A stretch of 56,745 nucleotides of DNA from Bradyrhizobium valentinum (GCF_001440405.1 NZ_LLXX01000030.1:1-56745), one strand, 5' to 3'; counted from the first letter of the stretch, positions 17,059 through 27,274 are shown. Notes: generated by a model not told the origin, from the sequence alone. Translations and numbers: made by a program.

Positions 17059-17109
17059 TCCACCCCACGAAGTCAAACAATCGTAACGATTACAAAGGGA
17101 AAGCGATCA

Positions 17110-17889
17110 ATGGCAACCAACAACGTCAAGAAAGTATGGGCCTCCGGCAAGGCCGTGGTGAACGCGTGGCTCGCGATCCCGTCCGGCTTCTCCGCCGAGG
17201 TGATCGCACAGTGCGGCTTCGACAGCGTCACGGTCGACATGCAGCACGGCGTGCAGGACTATCTCTCGATGGTGCAGTGCTTTCAGGCCATGAACGGCCA
17301 TCCGGTGACGCCGATGGTCCGCGTGCCCTGGAACGAGCCCGGCATCATCGGCAAGGTGCTCGATGGCGGCGCCTATGGCGTGATCTGCCCGATGATCAAC
17401 ACTCCGCAGGAAGCCAAGAACCTCGTCCAGTACGCCAAGTATCCACCGAAGGGCACGCGCTCGAATGGCCCGATCCGCTCCGGCATGTACGGCTCGGCCG
17501 GCAGCTACCAGCAGACGGCAAACGACGAGATCGTGCTGCTGCCGATGATGGAGACCAAGACCGCGGTCGAGAACATGGAATCGATCCTCGACGTCGAAGG
17601 CATCGACGGCGTCTATATCGGCCCGTCCGACCTCGGCTTCTCCTACGGCCTGGTGCCGAAGCTCGACCGTGACGAACCGGAAATTCTCAAGATCTACGAG
17701 AAGATCGTCAAGGAATGCGGCAAGCGCGGCCTCAATCCCGGCATTCATTGTTCCGGCGCCGAGGGTGCGGTGCGCGCCATCAACATGGGCTTCAAGCTGG
17801 TGACGCTGTCGAACGAGAGCGGGTTGATGATGACCTACGCCAAGATGCAGGTGAACCAGACGAGGAAGGACTCGGGCGGGAAGGCCTAA
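17110..17889 (+). CDS. hpaI: 4-hydroxy-2-oxoheptanedioate aldolase (HpcH/HpaI family)
   Basis: The 259-residue class II pyruvate aldolase ends the pathway by splitting 4-hydroxy-2-oxoheptanedioate into pyruvate and succinic semialdehyde. The catalytic His is in DMQHGVQDY, the substrate-binding Arg is in MVRVPWNEPG, and the divalent-metal ligands are the Glu of METKTAVENM and the Asp of YIGPSDLGFSYG. AAGGGAAAG precedes the ATG. The family also contains 2-keto-3-deoxy-sugar acid aldolases such as GarL, and the UxaA-like gene downstream would be consistent with a sugar-acid alternative. The hpa neighbours favour HpaI. Confidence 0.85.
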   Translation: MATNNVKKVWASGKAVVNAWLAIPSGFSAEVIAQCGFDSVTVDMQHGVQDYLSMVQCFQAMNGHPVTPMVRVPWNEPGIIGKVLDGGAYGVICPMINTPQEAKNLVQYAKYPPKGTRSNGPIRSGMYGSAGSYQQTANDEIVLLPMMETKTAVENMESILDVEGIDGVYIGPSDLGFSYGLVPKLDRDEPEILKIYEKIVKECGKRGLNPGIHCSGAEGAVRAINMGFKLVTLSNESGLMMTYAKMQVNQTRKDSGGKA

Positions 17890-17895
17890 GCTCTT

Positions 17896-18049
17896 ACTTC
17901 TCCCTCGCCCCGCTCTTGCGGGGAGAGGGGCGGGGTGAGGGGCCTCCATCCGGCGAGCACTGCGCCAGTGATTCAGTCACTGCCTTGCCCCTCACCCGGA
18001 TCGCATCTTCGATGCGATCCGACCTCTCCCCGTAAAGGATGGGGAGAGG
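17896..18049. repeat. Long inverted repeat, family 3, copy 2
   Basis: The CTTCTCCCTCGCCCCGC...GGTGAGGGG arm faces CCCCTCACCCGGATCGCATC...CCTCTCCCCGTAAAGGATGGGGAGAGG. It contains a nested perfect GATCGCATC/GATGCGATC hairpin. It separates hpaI from the uxaA-like gene and may reduce read-through. Confidence 0.85.
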
Positions 18050-18077
18050 TTAAAGCGAACCACTGGAGAAACACCCC

Positions 18078-19601
18078 ATGACCCCGGCACCTGTGATCCG
18101 CCTGCATCCCGACGACGGCGTGCTGATCGCGCGCGCGAGCCTGCCGCCCGGCATGGTGGTGGCCGATGGCGTCACGACCGTCGAGCGAATCCCGGCCGGC
18201 CACAAGGTCGCGATCAGGCCAATCGCCGTGGGCGAGCCGGTGCGCCGCTACGGCCAGATCATCGGCTTTGCCACCGCGCCGATTTCGCCGGGCCAGCACG
18301 TGCACACCCAGAACTGCGGCATGGGCGATTTCGCCAAGGACTATGCCTATGGCGTCGACGTCAAGCCGGTGCCGAACTTCGATCTGCCTGCAACCTTCGA
18401 CGGCATCCGCCGCGCCGACGGGCGCGTGGCCACGCGCAACTATATTGGCATTCTCACCTCGGTGAATTGCAGCGCCCATGTCGCCGGCATCGTTGCCGAC
18501 ATGTTCAAGAAGAATCCGTTTACCGGCGATAACCCGCTGGCCGATTTCCCGAATGTCGATGGCGTGGTGGCGCTGACCCACAAGACCGGCTGCGGCATGA
18601 CGCAGGACGAGCCGCTGGCGCTCTTGCGGCGGACGCTCGGCGGCTATGCGCGGCACGTAAATTTTTCCGCTGTGGTCGTGCTGGGGCTCGGCTGCGAGGT
18701 CAACCAGATCGGCGGGCTGATGCAGGAACAGAAACTCGCCGGCCGCCTGCGCGCGATGGACATCCAGGAAGTCGGCGGCACCCGCAAGACGGTCGAGGCC
18801 GGAATTGCCTTCGTGAAGGAGGCGCTGACCGACGCCAACAAAGTAAAGCGCGAGCCGGTGCCGGCCAGCGAGTTGACAGTGGCGCTGCAATGCGGCGGCT
18901 CCGACGGTTATTCCGGCGTATCAGCCAATCCGGCGCTCGGCGCGGCGAGCGATCTCCTCGTGCGTCACGGCGGCACCGTGATCCTCTCGGAGACGCCGGA
19001 GACCTACGGCGCCGAGCATCTGCTGACGCGGCGCGCGGTCAGCCGTGAGGTCGGCGAAAAGCTCGTCGGCCTGATGCGTTGGTGGGAAGAGTACACCAGG
19101 CGCGAAGGCGCCGAGATGAACGCCAATCCGAGCCCCGGCAACAAGGCCGGTGGCCTGACCACGATCCTCGAGAAATCATTGGGCGCGATGGCCAAGGCCG
19201 GCAGCACCAACCTGGTCGACGTGCTCAACTACGCCGAGCCCATCACCAAGAAGGGTTTTGTCTTCATGGACACGCCCGGCTACGACCCGGTGGCGGCGAC
19301 CGGGCAGGTGGCTGGCGGCGCCAACATGGTCTGCTTCACCACGGGGCGGGGCAGCGTGTTCGGCTGCAAGCCCGCGCCCTCGATCAAGCTCGCGACCAAC
19401 ACGCCGATGTACAAGCGCATGGAAGACGACATGGACGTCAATTGCGGCACCATCCTCGACGGCGAGGAGACCGTGCAGCAATGCGGCCAGCGCATCTTCG
19501 AGCTGATGCTGAAAACGGCATCCGGCCAGCCGACCAAGAGTGAGAGTTTCGACTTCGGCAGCGCCGAGTTCGCGCCGTGGGTGTTAGGGGCGACGATGTG
19601 A
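18078..19601 (+). CDS. UxaA family hydrolase (altronate/galactarate dehydratase-like)
   Basis: The 507-residue protein has an N-terminal SAF domain (about residues 5-95) fused to the large UxaA/GarD domain, the arrangement of full-length altronate dehydratase. Segments DGRVATRNYIGILTSVNCSAHV, HKTGCGM, GLGCEVNQIGGL and PSPGNKAGGLTTILEKSLG are characteristic, and conserved cysteines in NCSAH, TGCGM and LGCE fit an iron-dependent dehydratase. GGAGAAAC lies before the ATG. Together with the Ldh2-type dehydrogenase and the HpcH/HpaI aldolase it could form a sugar-acid route (dehydratase, aldolase, reductase), which competes with the reading that these three belong to homoprotocatechuate breakdown. 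Confidence 0.88.
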   Translation: MTPAPVIRLHPDDGVLIARASLPPGMVVADGVTTVERIPAGHKVAIRPIAVGEPVRRYGQIIGFATAPISPGQHVHTQNCGMGDFAKDYAYGVDVKPVPNFDLPATFDGIRRADGRVATRNYIGILTSVNCSAHVAGIVADMFKKNPFTGDNPLADFPNVDGVVALTHKTGCGMTQDEPLALLRRTLGGYARHVNFSAVVVLGLGCEVNQIGGLMQEQKLAGRLRAMDIQEVGGTRKTVEAGIAFVKEALTDANKVKREPVPASELTVALQCGGSDGYSGVSANPALGAASDLLVRHGGTVILSETPETYGAEHLLTRRAVSREVGEKLVGLMRWWEEYTRREGAEMNANPSPGNKAGGLTTILEKSLGAMAKAGSTNLVDVLNYAEPITKKGFVFMDTPGYDPVAATGQVAGGANMVCFTTGRGSVFGCKPAPSIKLATNTPMYKRMEDDMDVNCGTILDGEETVQQCGQRIFELMLKTASGQPTKSESFDFGSAEFAPWVLGATM

Positions 19602-19611
19602 CAAATTAGTT

Positions 19612-19717
19612 CGTCGTTCCGGGGCGATGCGAAGCATCGAACCCGGAACCTCGAGATTCCCCGATGCGCAATTGCGCATCTGAGGTCTGGTCCTTCGGAC
19701 CATCCCGGAATGACGGC
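19612..19717. repeat. Palindromic intergenic repeat, family 2, copy 3
   Basis: The arms CGTCGTTCCGGGGCGATGCG and CATCCCGGAATGACGG enclose CCCGGAACCTCGAGATTCC and a GATGCGCAATTGCGCATC palindrome. This copy has one degenerate CTCGAG arm. It lies at the end of the uxaA-like gene. Confidence 0.85.
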
Positions 19718-19822
19718 ATCAAATGTTTCGCACTTCCCATAGGCACCTCGTGCCCGTTGTTAATGCTTGATCCCACCCGGAACCGGTGTTCTGCTTAAAA
19801 AAGCCGCTGGAGTCTCCGGTCC

Positions 19823-22800
19823 GTGTCGATCTTCGTCGCACTACATCACGTTACGCACTACAAATACGACCGACCGATCGATCTCGGCCCGCAAACCGTT
19901 CGGCTGCGTCCGGCGCCGCATACGCGCACGCCGATCCTGAGCTATTCGCTCAAGGTCACGCCCTCAAACCATTTCGTGAACTGGCAGCAGGATCCGCAGG
20001 GCAACTGGCTGGCGCGGTTCGTCTTTCCGGAGAAGGCCACCGAACTGAAAATCGAAGTCGACTTCAGCGCGCAGATGACGGTCGTCAATCCCTTTGACTT
20101 CTTCGTCGAGCCCTACGCCAACTCCTTTCCGTTTCAATACCCCGCCGACCTCAAGACCGAGCTCGCGCCCTATCTCGTCACCGCGGAGCAGGGACCGCTG
20201 TTCGCAGCTTACTTGAAAGAGATTCCGCGCGAAGCCGACAGCACCGTCAATTTCCTGGTCGGGCTCAACGCGCAGCTTCAGAAGAAGATCAACTATGTCA
20301 TCCGCATGGAGCCGGGCATTCAGACGCCGGAGGAGACGCTGGCCTCTGGCTTCGGATCGTGCCGCGATTCGGCGTGGCTGTTGATCCAGATCTTCCGGCA
20401 CCTCGGCCTCGCGGCGCGCTTCGTCTCCGGCTATCTCATCCAGTTACGTCCCGACATCGATCCCGTCGAGGGACCGCGCGAGGTCGAAAGCGATTTCACC
20501 GATCTGCACGCCTGGGCCGAAGTCTATCTTCCGGGCGCGGGCTGGATCGGGTTCGACGTCACCTCGGGCATGCTGACGGGCGAGGGGCACATTCCCGTTG
20601 CCGCCACGCCGCACTACCGCTCGGCGGCGCCGATCAGTGGCAGTGCCGGCTTCGCCAACGTCGAATTCGGTTTCGAGATGAACGTCAGGCGCATCCGCGA
20701 GGCGCCGCGGATCACGCGGCCGTTCTCCGATGAATCCTGGGCGCGTCTCGACGCGCTCGGCGAGCAGGTCGATGCCGATCTCAAGCAGGATGACGTCCGG
20801 CTGACCATGGGCGGCGAGCCGACTTTTGTCTCCGTCGACGATCTGGAATCGCCGGAATGGAATATCGCCGCCATCGGCCCGACTAAGCAGGCGCTGGCCG
20901 ATGAGCTGATACGCAAACTGCGCGCGCGCTTTGCGCCGGGCGGGCTGTTACATTACGGGCAGGGCAAATGGTACCCGGGCGAAAGCCTGCCGCGCTGGGC
21001 GTTCGGCCTCTATTGGCGCAAGGACGGCGCGCCGATCTGGAAGAATGCCGACCTGATCGCGAAGATCGACAACCCGCACAAGGCGATAGTCGAAGACGCT
21101 AAGGCGTTTATGGAGGGCGCCGCGAAGCGGCTCGGCCTCGACGCCGCCTATGTGATGCCCGCCTATGAAGACACCGTGCACTGGCTGCAGAAGGAAGCCG
21201 CCTTGCCGGTCAATGTCGATCCGACCGACTCCAAACTGTCCGACGCGGAAGAACGTGCTCGCATGGCGCGGGTATTCAGTACCGGGCTCAACAAGGCGAG
21301 CGGCTTCGTGCTGCCGATCCAGCGTGCGGGCGCTGACGCGTCTGGCTGGATGAGCGAGCACTGGCAGCTCCGACGTGACCATCTTTTCCTGATACCGGGC
21401 GATTCCCCGCTCGGACTGCGGCTGCCGATGTCGTCACTGCCGGATATTCCTCCGGATGAATATCCCTATGTCGTCGAACAGGATCCGATGGAGCCGCGTC
21501 TGGAACTCGCGGTCGAGGATAAAGACACCGCAGCGGCAGGCGAGCCGGCAAAGTCGGAGCCGACATCCAGGCCAAAACCCAAGCCGGTGCGCACGGCGGT
21601 GGCTGTCGAAATCCGCGACGGCGTGTTGTGCGTCTTCATGCCGCCGGTCGAGAAGATCGAAGACTACCTCGAACTGATCGCGGCGGTGGAGGCGACCGCC
21701 GAGGAGATGCAGATCCCGGTTCATGTCGAGGGGTATGGACCGCCTTACGATCCGCGCATCGAGGTCATCAAGGTGACGCCTGATCCTGGCGTCATCGAGA
21801 TCAACGTGCAGCCGGCGCAAAGCTGGCGCGACGCTGTCGACATCACCTTCGGCCTGTATGAAGACGCCGCAAAAATCCGGCTCGGGGCCAACCGCTTTCT
21901 GGTTGACGGCCGCCACACCGGCACCGGCGGCGGCAACCATGTTGTGGTCGGCGGCTCGACGCCACAGGACTCGCCGTTCCTGCGGCGTCCTGATCTCCTG
22001 AAGAGCCTCGTGCTGTACTGGCAGCGCCATCCCTCGCTGTCTTATTTGTTTTCCGGCATGTTCATCGGCCCGACCAGCCAGGCGCCACGCATCGACGAGG
22101 CGCGCCATGACGGGCTCTATGAACTGGAAATTGCGCTCGCGCACGTGCCGCCGCCCGGTATCGAGGCTCCGCTTTGGCTGGTCGACCGGCTGTTCCGGCA
22201 CATCCTCGTCGATATCACCGGAAACACCCATCGCGCCGAAATCTGCATCGACAAGCTCTATTCGCCCGACGGGCCGACCGGCCGTCTCGGGCTGGTCGAA
22301 TTCCGCGCGCTCGAAATGCCGCCCGATCCGCGGATGTCGCTGGCGCAGCAACTCTTGATCCGCGCGTTGATTGCAAAGCTCTGGCGCGAGCCGCAGCAGG
22401 GTAAGTTCGTGCGCTGGGGCACGGCGCTGCATGATCGCTTCATGCTGCCGCATTTCCTCTGGGAGGATTTTCAGGGCGTGCTCGATGAGCTCAGGCATTC
22501 CGGCTACGAATTCTCGCCGGAATGGTATTCGGCGCAGCTTGAATTCCGATTCCCGGCGTTCGGCCGCGTCCATCATGGCGGCGTCGCGCTGGAATTGCGT
22601 CAGGCGCTGGAGCCTTGGCATGTGCTTGGCGAAGAGGGCTCGGCCGGCGGCACCGTGCGCTGTGTCGACTCTTCCGTGGAGCGGCTGCAGGTCAAGGCAA
22701 CAGGCTTCGTCGAAGGCCGCCATGTCGTGACCTGCAACGGCAGGCGGATGCCGATGACGTCAACGGGCCGCGCCGGCGAGGCGGTCGCAGCCGTCCGCTT

Positions 22801-23098
22801 CAAGGCCTGGCAGCCGGCCTCGGGGCTGCATCCGACCATTCCCGTTCATGCTCCGCTGACATTTGACTTGATTGATACCTGGAACGGCCGCTCGCTTGGC
22901 GGCTGCGTCTACCACGTCGCCCATCCCGGTGGGCGCAACTACGAGACCAAGCCGGTCAATTCCTACGAGGCGGAGGCGCGGCGGCTGGCCCGGTTTCAGG
23001 ATCACGGCCACACCCCCGGCAGGGTAGACCCGCCGCCCGAGGAACGCACAATTGAATTCCCTTTGACGCTCGACTTGAGGACGCCGCTCCTGCCATAG
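19823..23098 (+). CDS. Transglutaminase-like protein fused to DUF2126
   Basis: The 1091-residue protein starts at a GTG. Residues 1-90 form the bacterial transglutaminase N-terminal domain. The papain-like core follows with Cys180 ([10 protein letters not shown]), His229 (DLHAWAEVY) and an Asp in [10 protein letters not shown]. From about residue 320 the protein is DUF2126 ([11 protein letters not shown] opening), distantly related to ATP-grasp/glutamine-synthetase-like amidoligases. The C-terminal part carries [20 protein letters not shown] motifs. No signal peptide is seen. It is the first gene of the transglutaminase-ATP-grasp operon, which comparative genomics predicts to form or rearrange isopeptide or peptide bonds. 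The substrate is unknown. Confidence 0.9.
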   Translation: MSIFVALHHVTHYKYDRPIDLGPQTVRLRPAPHTRTPILSYSLKVTPSNHFVNWQQDPQGNWLARFVFPEKATELKIEVDFSAQMTVVNPFDFFVEPYANSFPFQYPADLKTELAPYLVTAEQGPLFAAYLKEIPREADSTVNFLVGLNAQLQKKINYVIRMEPGIQTPEETLASGFGSCRDSAWLLIQIFRHLGLAARFVSGYLIQLRPDIDPVEGPREVESDFTDLHAWAEVYLPGAGWIGFDVTSGMLTGEGHIPVAATPHYRSAAPISGSAGFANVEFGFEMNVRRIREAPRITRPFSDESWARLDALGEQVDADLKQDDVRLTMGGEPTFVSVDDLESPEWNIAAIGPTKQALADELIRKLRARFAPGGLLHYGQGKWYPGESLPRWAFGLYWRKDGAPIWKNADLIAKIDNPHKAIVEDAKAFMEGAAKRLGLDAAYVMPAYEDTVHWLQKEAALPVNVDPTDSKLSDAEERARMARVFSTGLNKASGFVLPIQRAGADASGWMSEHWQLRRDHLFLIPGDSPLGLRLPMSSLPDIPPDEYPYVVEQDPMEPRLELAVEDKDTAAAGEPAKSEPTSRPKPKPVRTAVAVEIRDGVLCVFMPPVEKIEDYLELIAAVEATAEEMQIPVHVEGYGPPYDPRIEVIKVTPDPGVIEINVQPAQSWRDAVDITFGLYEDAAKIRLGANRFLVDGRHTGTGGGNHVVVGGSTPQDSPFLRRPDLLKSLVLYWQRHPSLSYLFSGMFIGPTSQAPRIDEARHDGLYELEIALAHVPPPGIEAPLWLVDRLFRHILVDITGNTHRAEICIDKLYSPDGPTGRLGLVEFRALEMPPDPRMSLAQQLLIRALIAKLWREPQQGKFVRWGTALHDRFMLPHFLWEDFQGVLDELRHSGYEFSPEWYSAQLEFRFPAFGRVHHGGVALELRQALEPWHVLGEEGSAGGTVRCVDSSVERLQVKATGFVEGRHVVTCNGRRMPMTSTGRAGEAVAAVRFKAWQPASGLHPTIPVHAPLTFDLIDTWNGRSLGGCVYHVAHPGGRNYETKPVNSYEAEARRLARFQDHGHTPGRVDPPPEERTIEFPLTLDLRTPLLP

Positions 23099-23118
23099 CG
23101 TTTTCCAGCGGAAAACGC
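23098..23118. other. Hairpin directly after the transglutaminase-DUF2126 stop codon
   Basis: GCGTTTTCC and GGAAAACGC form a perfect 9-bp stem with a 3-base loop whose first G is the last base of the TAG stop codon. A run of A rather than T follows, so on this strand it looks more like an mRNA stabilising element or small repeat than a terminator. Confidence 0.6.
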
Positions 23119-23186
23119 GTCAAAAAAAGAAGGGGCCGGGACTGCGATTCTGATCTATTCAGAAGCACGCCCCAAGGGAGTCGAGA

Positions 23187-25697
23187 ATGACGGGCCAAGG
23201 CAGCAGCCAGGAGAGCAGGGCCCGACCGGGCCAGCGCCGGATCGCGCAATGGATGCGCGACTATGCGCGACTGCCCGGCATTCCCGACGAATACATCGGC
23301 GAGGACGGTGCGCCCCGCGCGGCGTGGAGCCGCTTCTTCGATGCCTTTGCGGCGCTTTCGCCCGTTGATATTGAGCGGCGCTTCGCCTCCGCCGACCGGC
23401 ATTTGCGCGAGGCCGGCGTCACCTATCGCGCGCCCGGCGAGACTGCCGACCGGCTGTGGCCGCTCAGCCATCTGCCGCTGATCATCGACGAGGCCGATTG
23501 GCAGCAACTGACCACGGGTATCGCGCAGCGCGCCCAATTGTTCGAAATGGTACTGCGCGATCTCTATGGCGAGGGCCGGCTGGTCGCCGATGGCGCGGTG
23601 CCTGCGGCCGCGATCGCCGGCAGCACCGAATATCTGCGGGCGGTTTGCGGCGTCAAACCGCCGGGAAACCGCTATCTGCATTTCTATGCAGCCGATGTCG
23701 GCCGCGGCCCTGATGGGCGCTGGTGGGTGCTCAACGACCGCACCCAGGCGCCGTCAGGCGCCGGCTACGCGCTGGAAAACCGCCTGGTGCTGTCGCGCGC
23801 CTTTTCCAGTCTCTACAAGTCGATGAATGTCGAACGCGTGGCGCCGTTCTTCGAAGCGTTCCGCGATTCGCTGCGCGCCAGCGCCGATCGCGATGAGCCG
23901 CGGATCGGGTTGCTGACGCCGGGCGCGTTCAGCGAAACCTATTTCGAACACGCAACGCTGGCGCGCTATCTCGGCTTCCTCCTGGTCGAGGGCGACGATC
24001 TCGCCGTCAGCGGCGACCGCGTCCATATCCGCACCGTCGCCGGTTTGAAGCGGCTCGACGTGTTGCTGCGCCGGGTCGATTCCAATTTCCTCGATCCGCT
24101 CGAGCTCGATGCATCGTCGCATCTCGGCGTGCCCGGCCTGATCGACGTGCTGCGCAAGAACGGCGTCGTGGTCGCCAACATGCCGGGCTCGGGCGTATTG
24201 GAAGCGAGGGCACTGCTCGGATTCCTGCCGAGCCTGTGCCGGCGTTTGCTCGGCGAGACCTTGATCATGCCGCACATCGCGACCTGGTGGTGCGGGCAGA
24301 AATCCGCGCGCGAGGAAGTGCTGTCGCGGCTGGAGGATTTTGCGATCGAGGGCGCCTATGGCCGCGCCGTTCCGGGCTTTTCCAGCCATGGGCCGGTGCT
24401 ATCAGGCGAATTGCCGTCCGCCGAACGCGACCGGCTCAGGCAGGCGATCACCGATCGCGGCATCGATTATGTCGGTCAGGAGCTGGTGCGGCTCTCGACG
24501 ACGCCGGTGTGGGAGCAGGGCCGGATCACGCCGCGCCCGTTTGTGCTCAGGGTATTTGCCGCGGCAACGCCCCAGGGCTGGACGATCCTGCCTGGCGGCT
24601 TCTGCCGGATCGCTGACGAGCCCGATGCCCGCGCAGTATCGATGGGCGATGGCGCGCGGTCGGCGGATGTCTGGGTGGTGTCCGACAAGGCGGTATCGGC
24701 TTCCACGCTGTTGCCCGGCGCCGACACCGTGCGGATCAGGCGGATCGCGGGCGTGGTGCCAAGCCGCGCCGCGGACAATCTGTTCTGGCTCGGCCGCTAC
24801 CTCGAGCGCGCCGAGGCGACGCTGCGGCTGATCCGTGCGCTCGGCACCTCGACGCGCGATCCGGTCAAGGGAGCGTCAACCGCGCTGCATTCGGTCGAGC
24901 GCATCCAGCGAATTCTGGTGACCTGGGGCGCCACCTCGCAGGCGACACGGACCAACCCCGCGCGGGTGATCGCCGAGGCGCTGCAAAGCGAGGAGAAGTT
25001 CGGCTCGGCCCTGTCGCTGGTGCGATCGGTGCAGCGGACCGCATCCTCGTTGCGCGAGCGGCTTTCACCCGACGCCTGGCAGATCATCACCGAGATGGTG
25101 GAGCGTCTCGCTCTGCAGGTCGACGACGACGACAGCATCGTCAGCGCTGCCGAACTGACGCTGCAGGAGCTGGCGAGCCTTGCAGGTCTCGCGCAGGAGA
25201 ACATGAACCGCGCCGCCGGGTGGCGCTTTCTCGATATGGGCCGCCGCGCCGAGCGCGCCATCAACACCGTGCGCTTTGCGCGGCAGTTTGCCTATGACGA
25301 AGCCGGCGAGGAAGATCTCGACGTGCTGCTGACGCTGGTGGATTGCCAGATCACCTATCGCTCGCGCTATCTGGTCGGTCCGGCGCTGGCGCCGGTGCGC
25401 GATCTCGCGGTGCTCGATCCTTATAATCCGCGCTCGGTCGCGTTTCAGGTTGCCGCGCTGAACGATCACATCTCCGCACTGCCGAGCCTGAAGGAGCACG
25501 GCCTGATCGAGCGGCCGCAGCGGCTGGCGGTGGCATTGCAGGCGACGCTGACGACAGCCGAAGCCGCAACGCTTGATGTCAAGAGCCTGTTCGCGCTGGA
25601 GCAGGATCTGCTCAACCTGGCCGACGCCATCGGCCTGCATTACTTCCCGCACGGGCCCAATGCGAGCCGCCCGGAGAAGCTCACGGGCCTCGCGTGA
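23187..25697 (+). CDS. Circularly permuted ATP-grasp protein fused to alpha-E domain
   Basis: The 836-residue fusion has residues 1-480 as the circularly permuted type 2 ATP-grasp domain (DUF404/DUF407), with YLHFYAADVGRGPDGRWWVLNDRTQAPSGAGYALENR as nucleotide and metal site. Residues about 525-820 are the helical alpha-E domain (DUF403), with its RAADNLFWLGRYLERAEATLR opening. ATP-grasp enzymes ligate a carboxylate to an amine via an acyl-phosphate. The alpha-E domain is a common partner of unknown function. AAGGGAG precedes the ATG, and the 3' end overlaps the next GTG start by 4 bases (GTGA). Confidence 0.92.
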   Translation: MTGQGSSQESRARPGQRRIAQWMRDYARLPGIPDEYIGEDGAPRAAWSRFFDAFAALSPVDIERRFASADRHLREAGVTYRAPGETADRLWPLSHLPLIIDEADWQQLTTGIAQRAQLFEMVLRDLYGEGRLVADGAVPAAAIAGSTEYLRAVCGVKPPGNRYLHFYAADVGRGPDGRWWVLNDRTQAPSGAGYALENRLVLSRAFSSLYKSMNVERVAPFFEAFRDSLRASADRDEPRIGLLTPGAFSETYFEHATLARYLGFLLVEGDDLAVSGDRVHIRTVAGLKRLDVLLRRVDSNFLDPLELDASSHLGVPGLIDVLRKNGVVVANMPGSGVLEARALLGFLPSLCRRLLGETLIMPHIATWWCGQKSAREEVLSRLEDFAIEGAYGRAVPGFSSHGPVLSGELPSAERDRLRQAITDRGIDYVGQELVRLSTTPVWEQGRITPRPFVLRVFAAATPQGWTILPGGFCRIADEPDARAVSMGDGARSADVWVVSDKAVSASTLLPGADTVRIRRIAGVVPSRAADNLFWLGRYLERAEATLRLIRALGTSTRDPVKGASTALHSVERIQRILVTWGATSQATRTNPARVIAEALQSEEKFGSALSLVRSVQRTASSLRERLSPDAWQIITEMVERLALQVDDDDSIVSAAELTLQELASLAGLAQENMNRAAGWRFLDMGRRAERAINTVRFARQFAYDEAGEEDLDVLLTLVDCQITYRSRYLVGPALAPVRDLAVLDPYNPRSVAFQVAALNDHISALPSLKEHGLIERPQRLAVALQATLTTAEAATLDVKSLFALEQDLLNLADAIGLHYFPHGPNASRPEKLTGLA

Positions 25698-26572
25698 TCT
25701 ACGATATCCGTCACGTCACGACATACGCTTACGAGAGCCCGGTGAGTTTTGCGCGGTGCTCGCTGCGGCTGGAGCCGCGGAGCGGCGACGGTCAGCAACT
25801 GATCTCGCACTCGGTCGAGATCCGGCCGCGGCCGGCCGAGCGCACGGTGCGGCACGATTTTTTCGGAACCCATACCGAGAGCGTGCTGATCGAGACCGCG
25901 CATCGCAACTTGCGGATCGATTCCCGCTCGCGGGTTTCGGTGTCGCGCAAGGCGCCGGCGCGCAATGCGCCGAGCCCGTCATGGGAAGATATCCGCGATG
26001 TGGCTTTCGAGGCCACCAGTCTCGGCCCGGCCTCGCCGGTCGGATATGTCTTTGCGAGTTCGCTGGTGCCGGTGCTGGCGCCGCTCGCCGCCTATGCCGC
26101 GCCAAGCTTCCCGCCAGGCGGCGGCATCCTCTCAGGCGCCGCCAGCCTGATGCACCGGATCCGCAACGATTTCAGGTACGACCCTAAGGCCACGGTAATC
26201 TCGACGCCGCTCAGGGAAGTGTTCGAGAAGCGCCACGGCGTTTGCCAGGACTTTGCCCATGTGATGATTGCGGGCCTGCGCGGGCTTGGCCTGCCGGCGG
26301 CCTATGTCAGCGGCTATCTTCGCACCATTCCGCCCGCCGGCCAGCCGCGTCTGCAAGGCGCCGACGCCAGCCATGCCTGGGTTTCGCTCTGGTGTGGCGC
26401 CGAGTTCGGCTGGATCGGGTTCGATCCGACCAACGACCTCCTGGTCGAGAACGACCACGTCATCCTGGCGGTGGGACGGGACTTCTCCGACGTCTCGCCG
26501 GTCGACGGCATCATCGTCGGATCGCGCAAGCAGAAGCTCAGCGTTGCGGTCGACGTGCTGCTGGTGGAGTGA
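25694..26572 (+). CDS. Transglutaminase-like cysteine peptidase/ligase
   Basis: The 292-residue protein starts with GTG overlapping the preceding stop codon. It has the bacterial transglutaminase N-terminal beta domain (residues 1-90) and a papain-like core with Cys184 (HGVCQDFAH), His227 (DASHAWVSLW) and Asp in GWIGFDPTND, so the triad is complete. No signal peptide or membrane helix is visible, implying cytoplasmic action. It is the third gene of the transglutaminase/ATP-grasp operon, whose two transglutaminase-fold proteins flank the ligase. Confidence 0.92.
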   Translation: MIYDIRHVTTYAYESPVSFARCSLRLEPRSGDGQQLISHSVEIRPRPAERTVRHDFFGTHTESVLIETAHRNLRIDSRSRVSVSRKAPARNAPSPSWEDIRDVAFEATSLGPASPVGYVFASSLVPVLAPLAAYAAPSFPPGGGILSGAASLMHRIRNDFRYDPKATVISTPLREVFEKRHGVCQDFAHVMIAGLRGLGLPAAYVSGYLRTIPPAGQPRLQGADASHAWVSLWCGAEFGWIGFDPTNDLLVENDHVILAVGRDFSDVSPVDGIIVGSRKQKLSVAVDVLLVE

Positions 26573-26752
26573 GGCGGAATACCTCCCACGCCTCACTTCT
26601 TAACAACCGGTTATCCTGCCGCAGCGTTAAGCCGCGCCAATCTCCGCTGCACTACGGATAGGCAGCTTAACGGAAGCTTTGCTCTTTTTCCGCCATCCTG
26701 ACGTGCGCGGAACCGCGTCTGCAAGTCCAACCCACATAGCCGGGAGACAATC

Positions 26753-27220
26753 GTGAACAATTGGTCAACAAAGCCGTTCGTTTCTGCCGTGGCAGCCATG
26801 CTCGTTCTCGGAGGCGCCGCCAGTGCGGGCGGTGGAGCGAACAAGGACGAAGCCGTCGCCATGGTCAAACAGGCGGTTGCCTTCATCAAGGAGCAGGGCG
26901 TCGAAAAGGCGTATCCGGAGATCACCAACAAGGCCAGCAAGTTCCGCGATCGCGATCTCTATGTCGTGGTCTACCAGCTTGACGGCAAAGTGCTGGCTCA
27001 CGGCTCGAACGAGAAATTCGTCGGCAAAGACCTGATCGATGCACAGGACGTCGACGGCAAGCTCTACGTCAAGGAGCGCGTTGAACTCGCCGCCAAGCAG
27101 GCCTCGTTCTGGCAGGATTACAAATTCGTCAACCCGGTGAGCAAGAAGGTCGAGCCGAAGGAAATGTACTGCGAGAAGCTGGACAACACGGCCGTCTGCG
27201 CAGGCGTCTACAAGCTCTGA
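26753..27220 (+). CDS. Secreted single-Cache-domain protein
   Basis: The 155-residue protein has a Sec signal peptide (residues 1-25, cleavage probably after SAG or ASA) followed by one sCache-type ligand-binding domain. The domain core DLYVVVYQLDGKVLAHGSNEKFVGKDL is characteristic, and the C-terminal region ends with a pair of cysteines (MYCEKLDNTAVCAG). The start is GTG behind CGGGAGA. There is no transmembrane or signalling domain, so it is a free periplasmic sensor or binding protein. A methyl-accepting chemotaxis protein starts 54 bp downstream on the same strand, and the two may act together. Confidence 0.85.
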   Translation: MNNWSTKPFVSAVAAMLVLGGAASAGGGANKDEAVAMVKQAVAFIKEQGVEKAYPEITNKASKFRDRDLYVVVYQLDGKVLAHGSNEKFVGKDLIDAQDVDGKLYVKERVELAAKQASFWQDYKFVNPVSKKVEPKEMYCEKLDNTAVCAGVYKL

Positions 27221-27274
27221 CCCCGATCAAGCGTTTGCGTTGTTGTGCGGCGATCGCCGCACTGAAGGGGTGAC

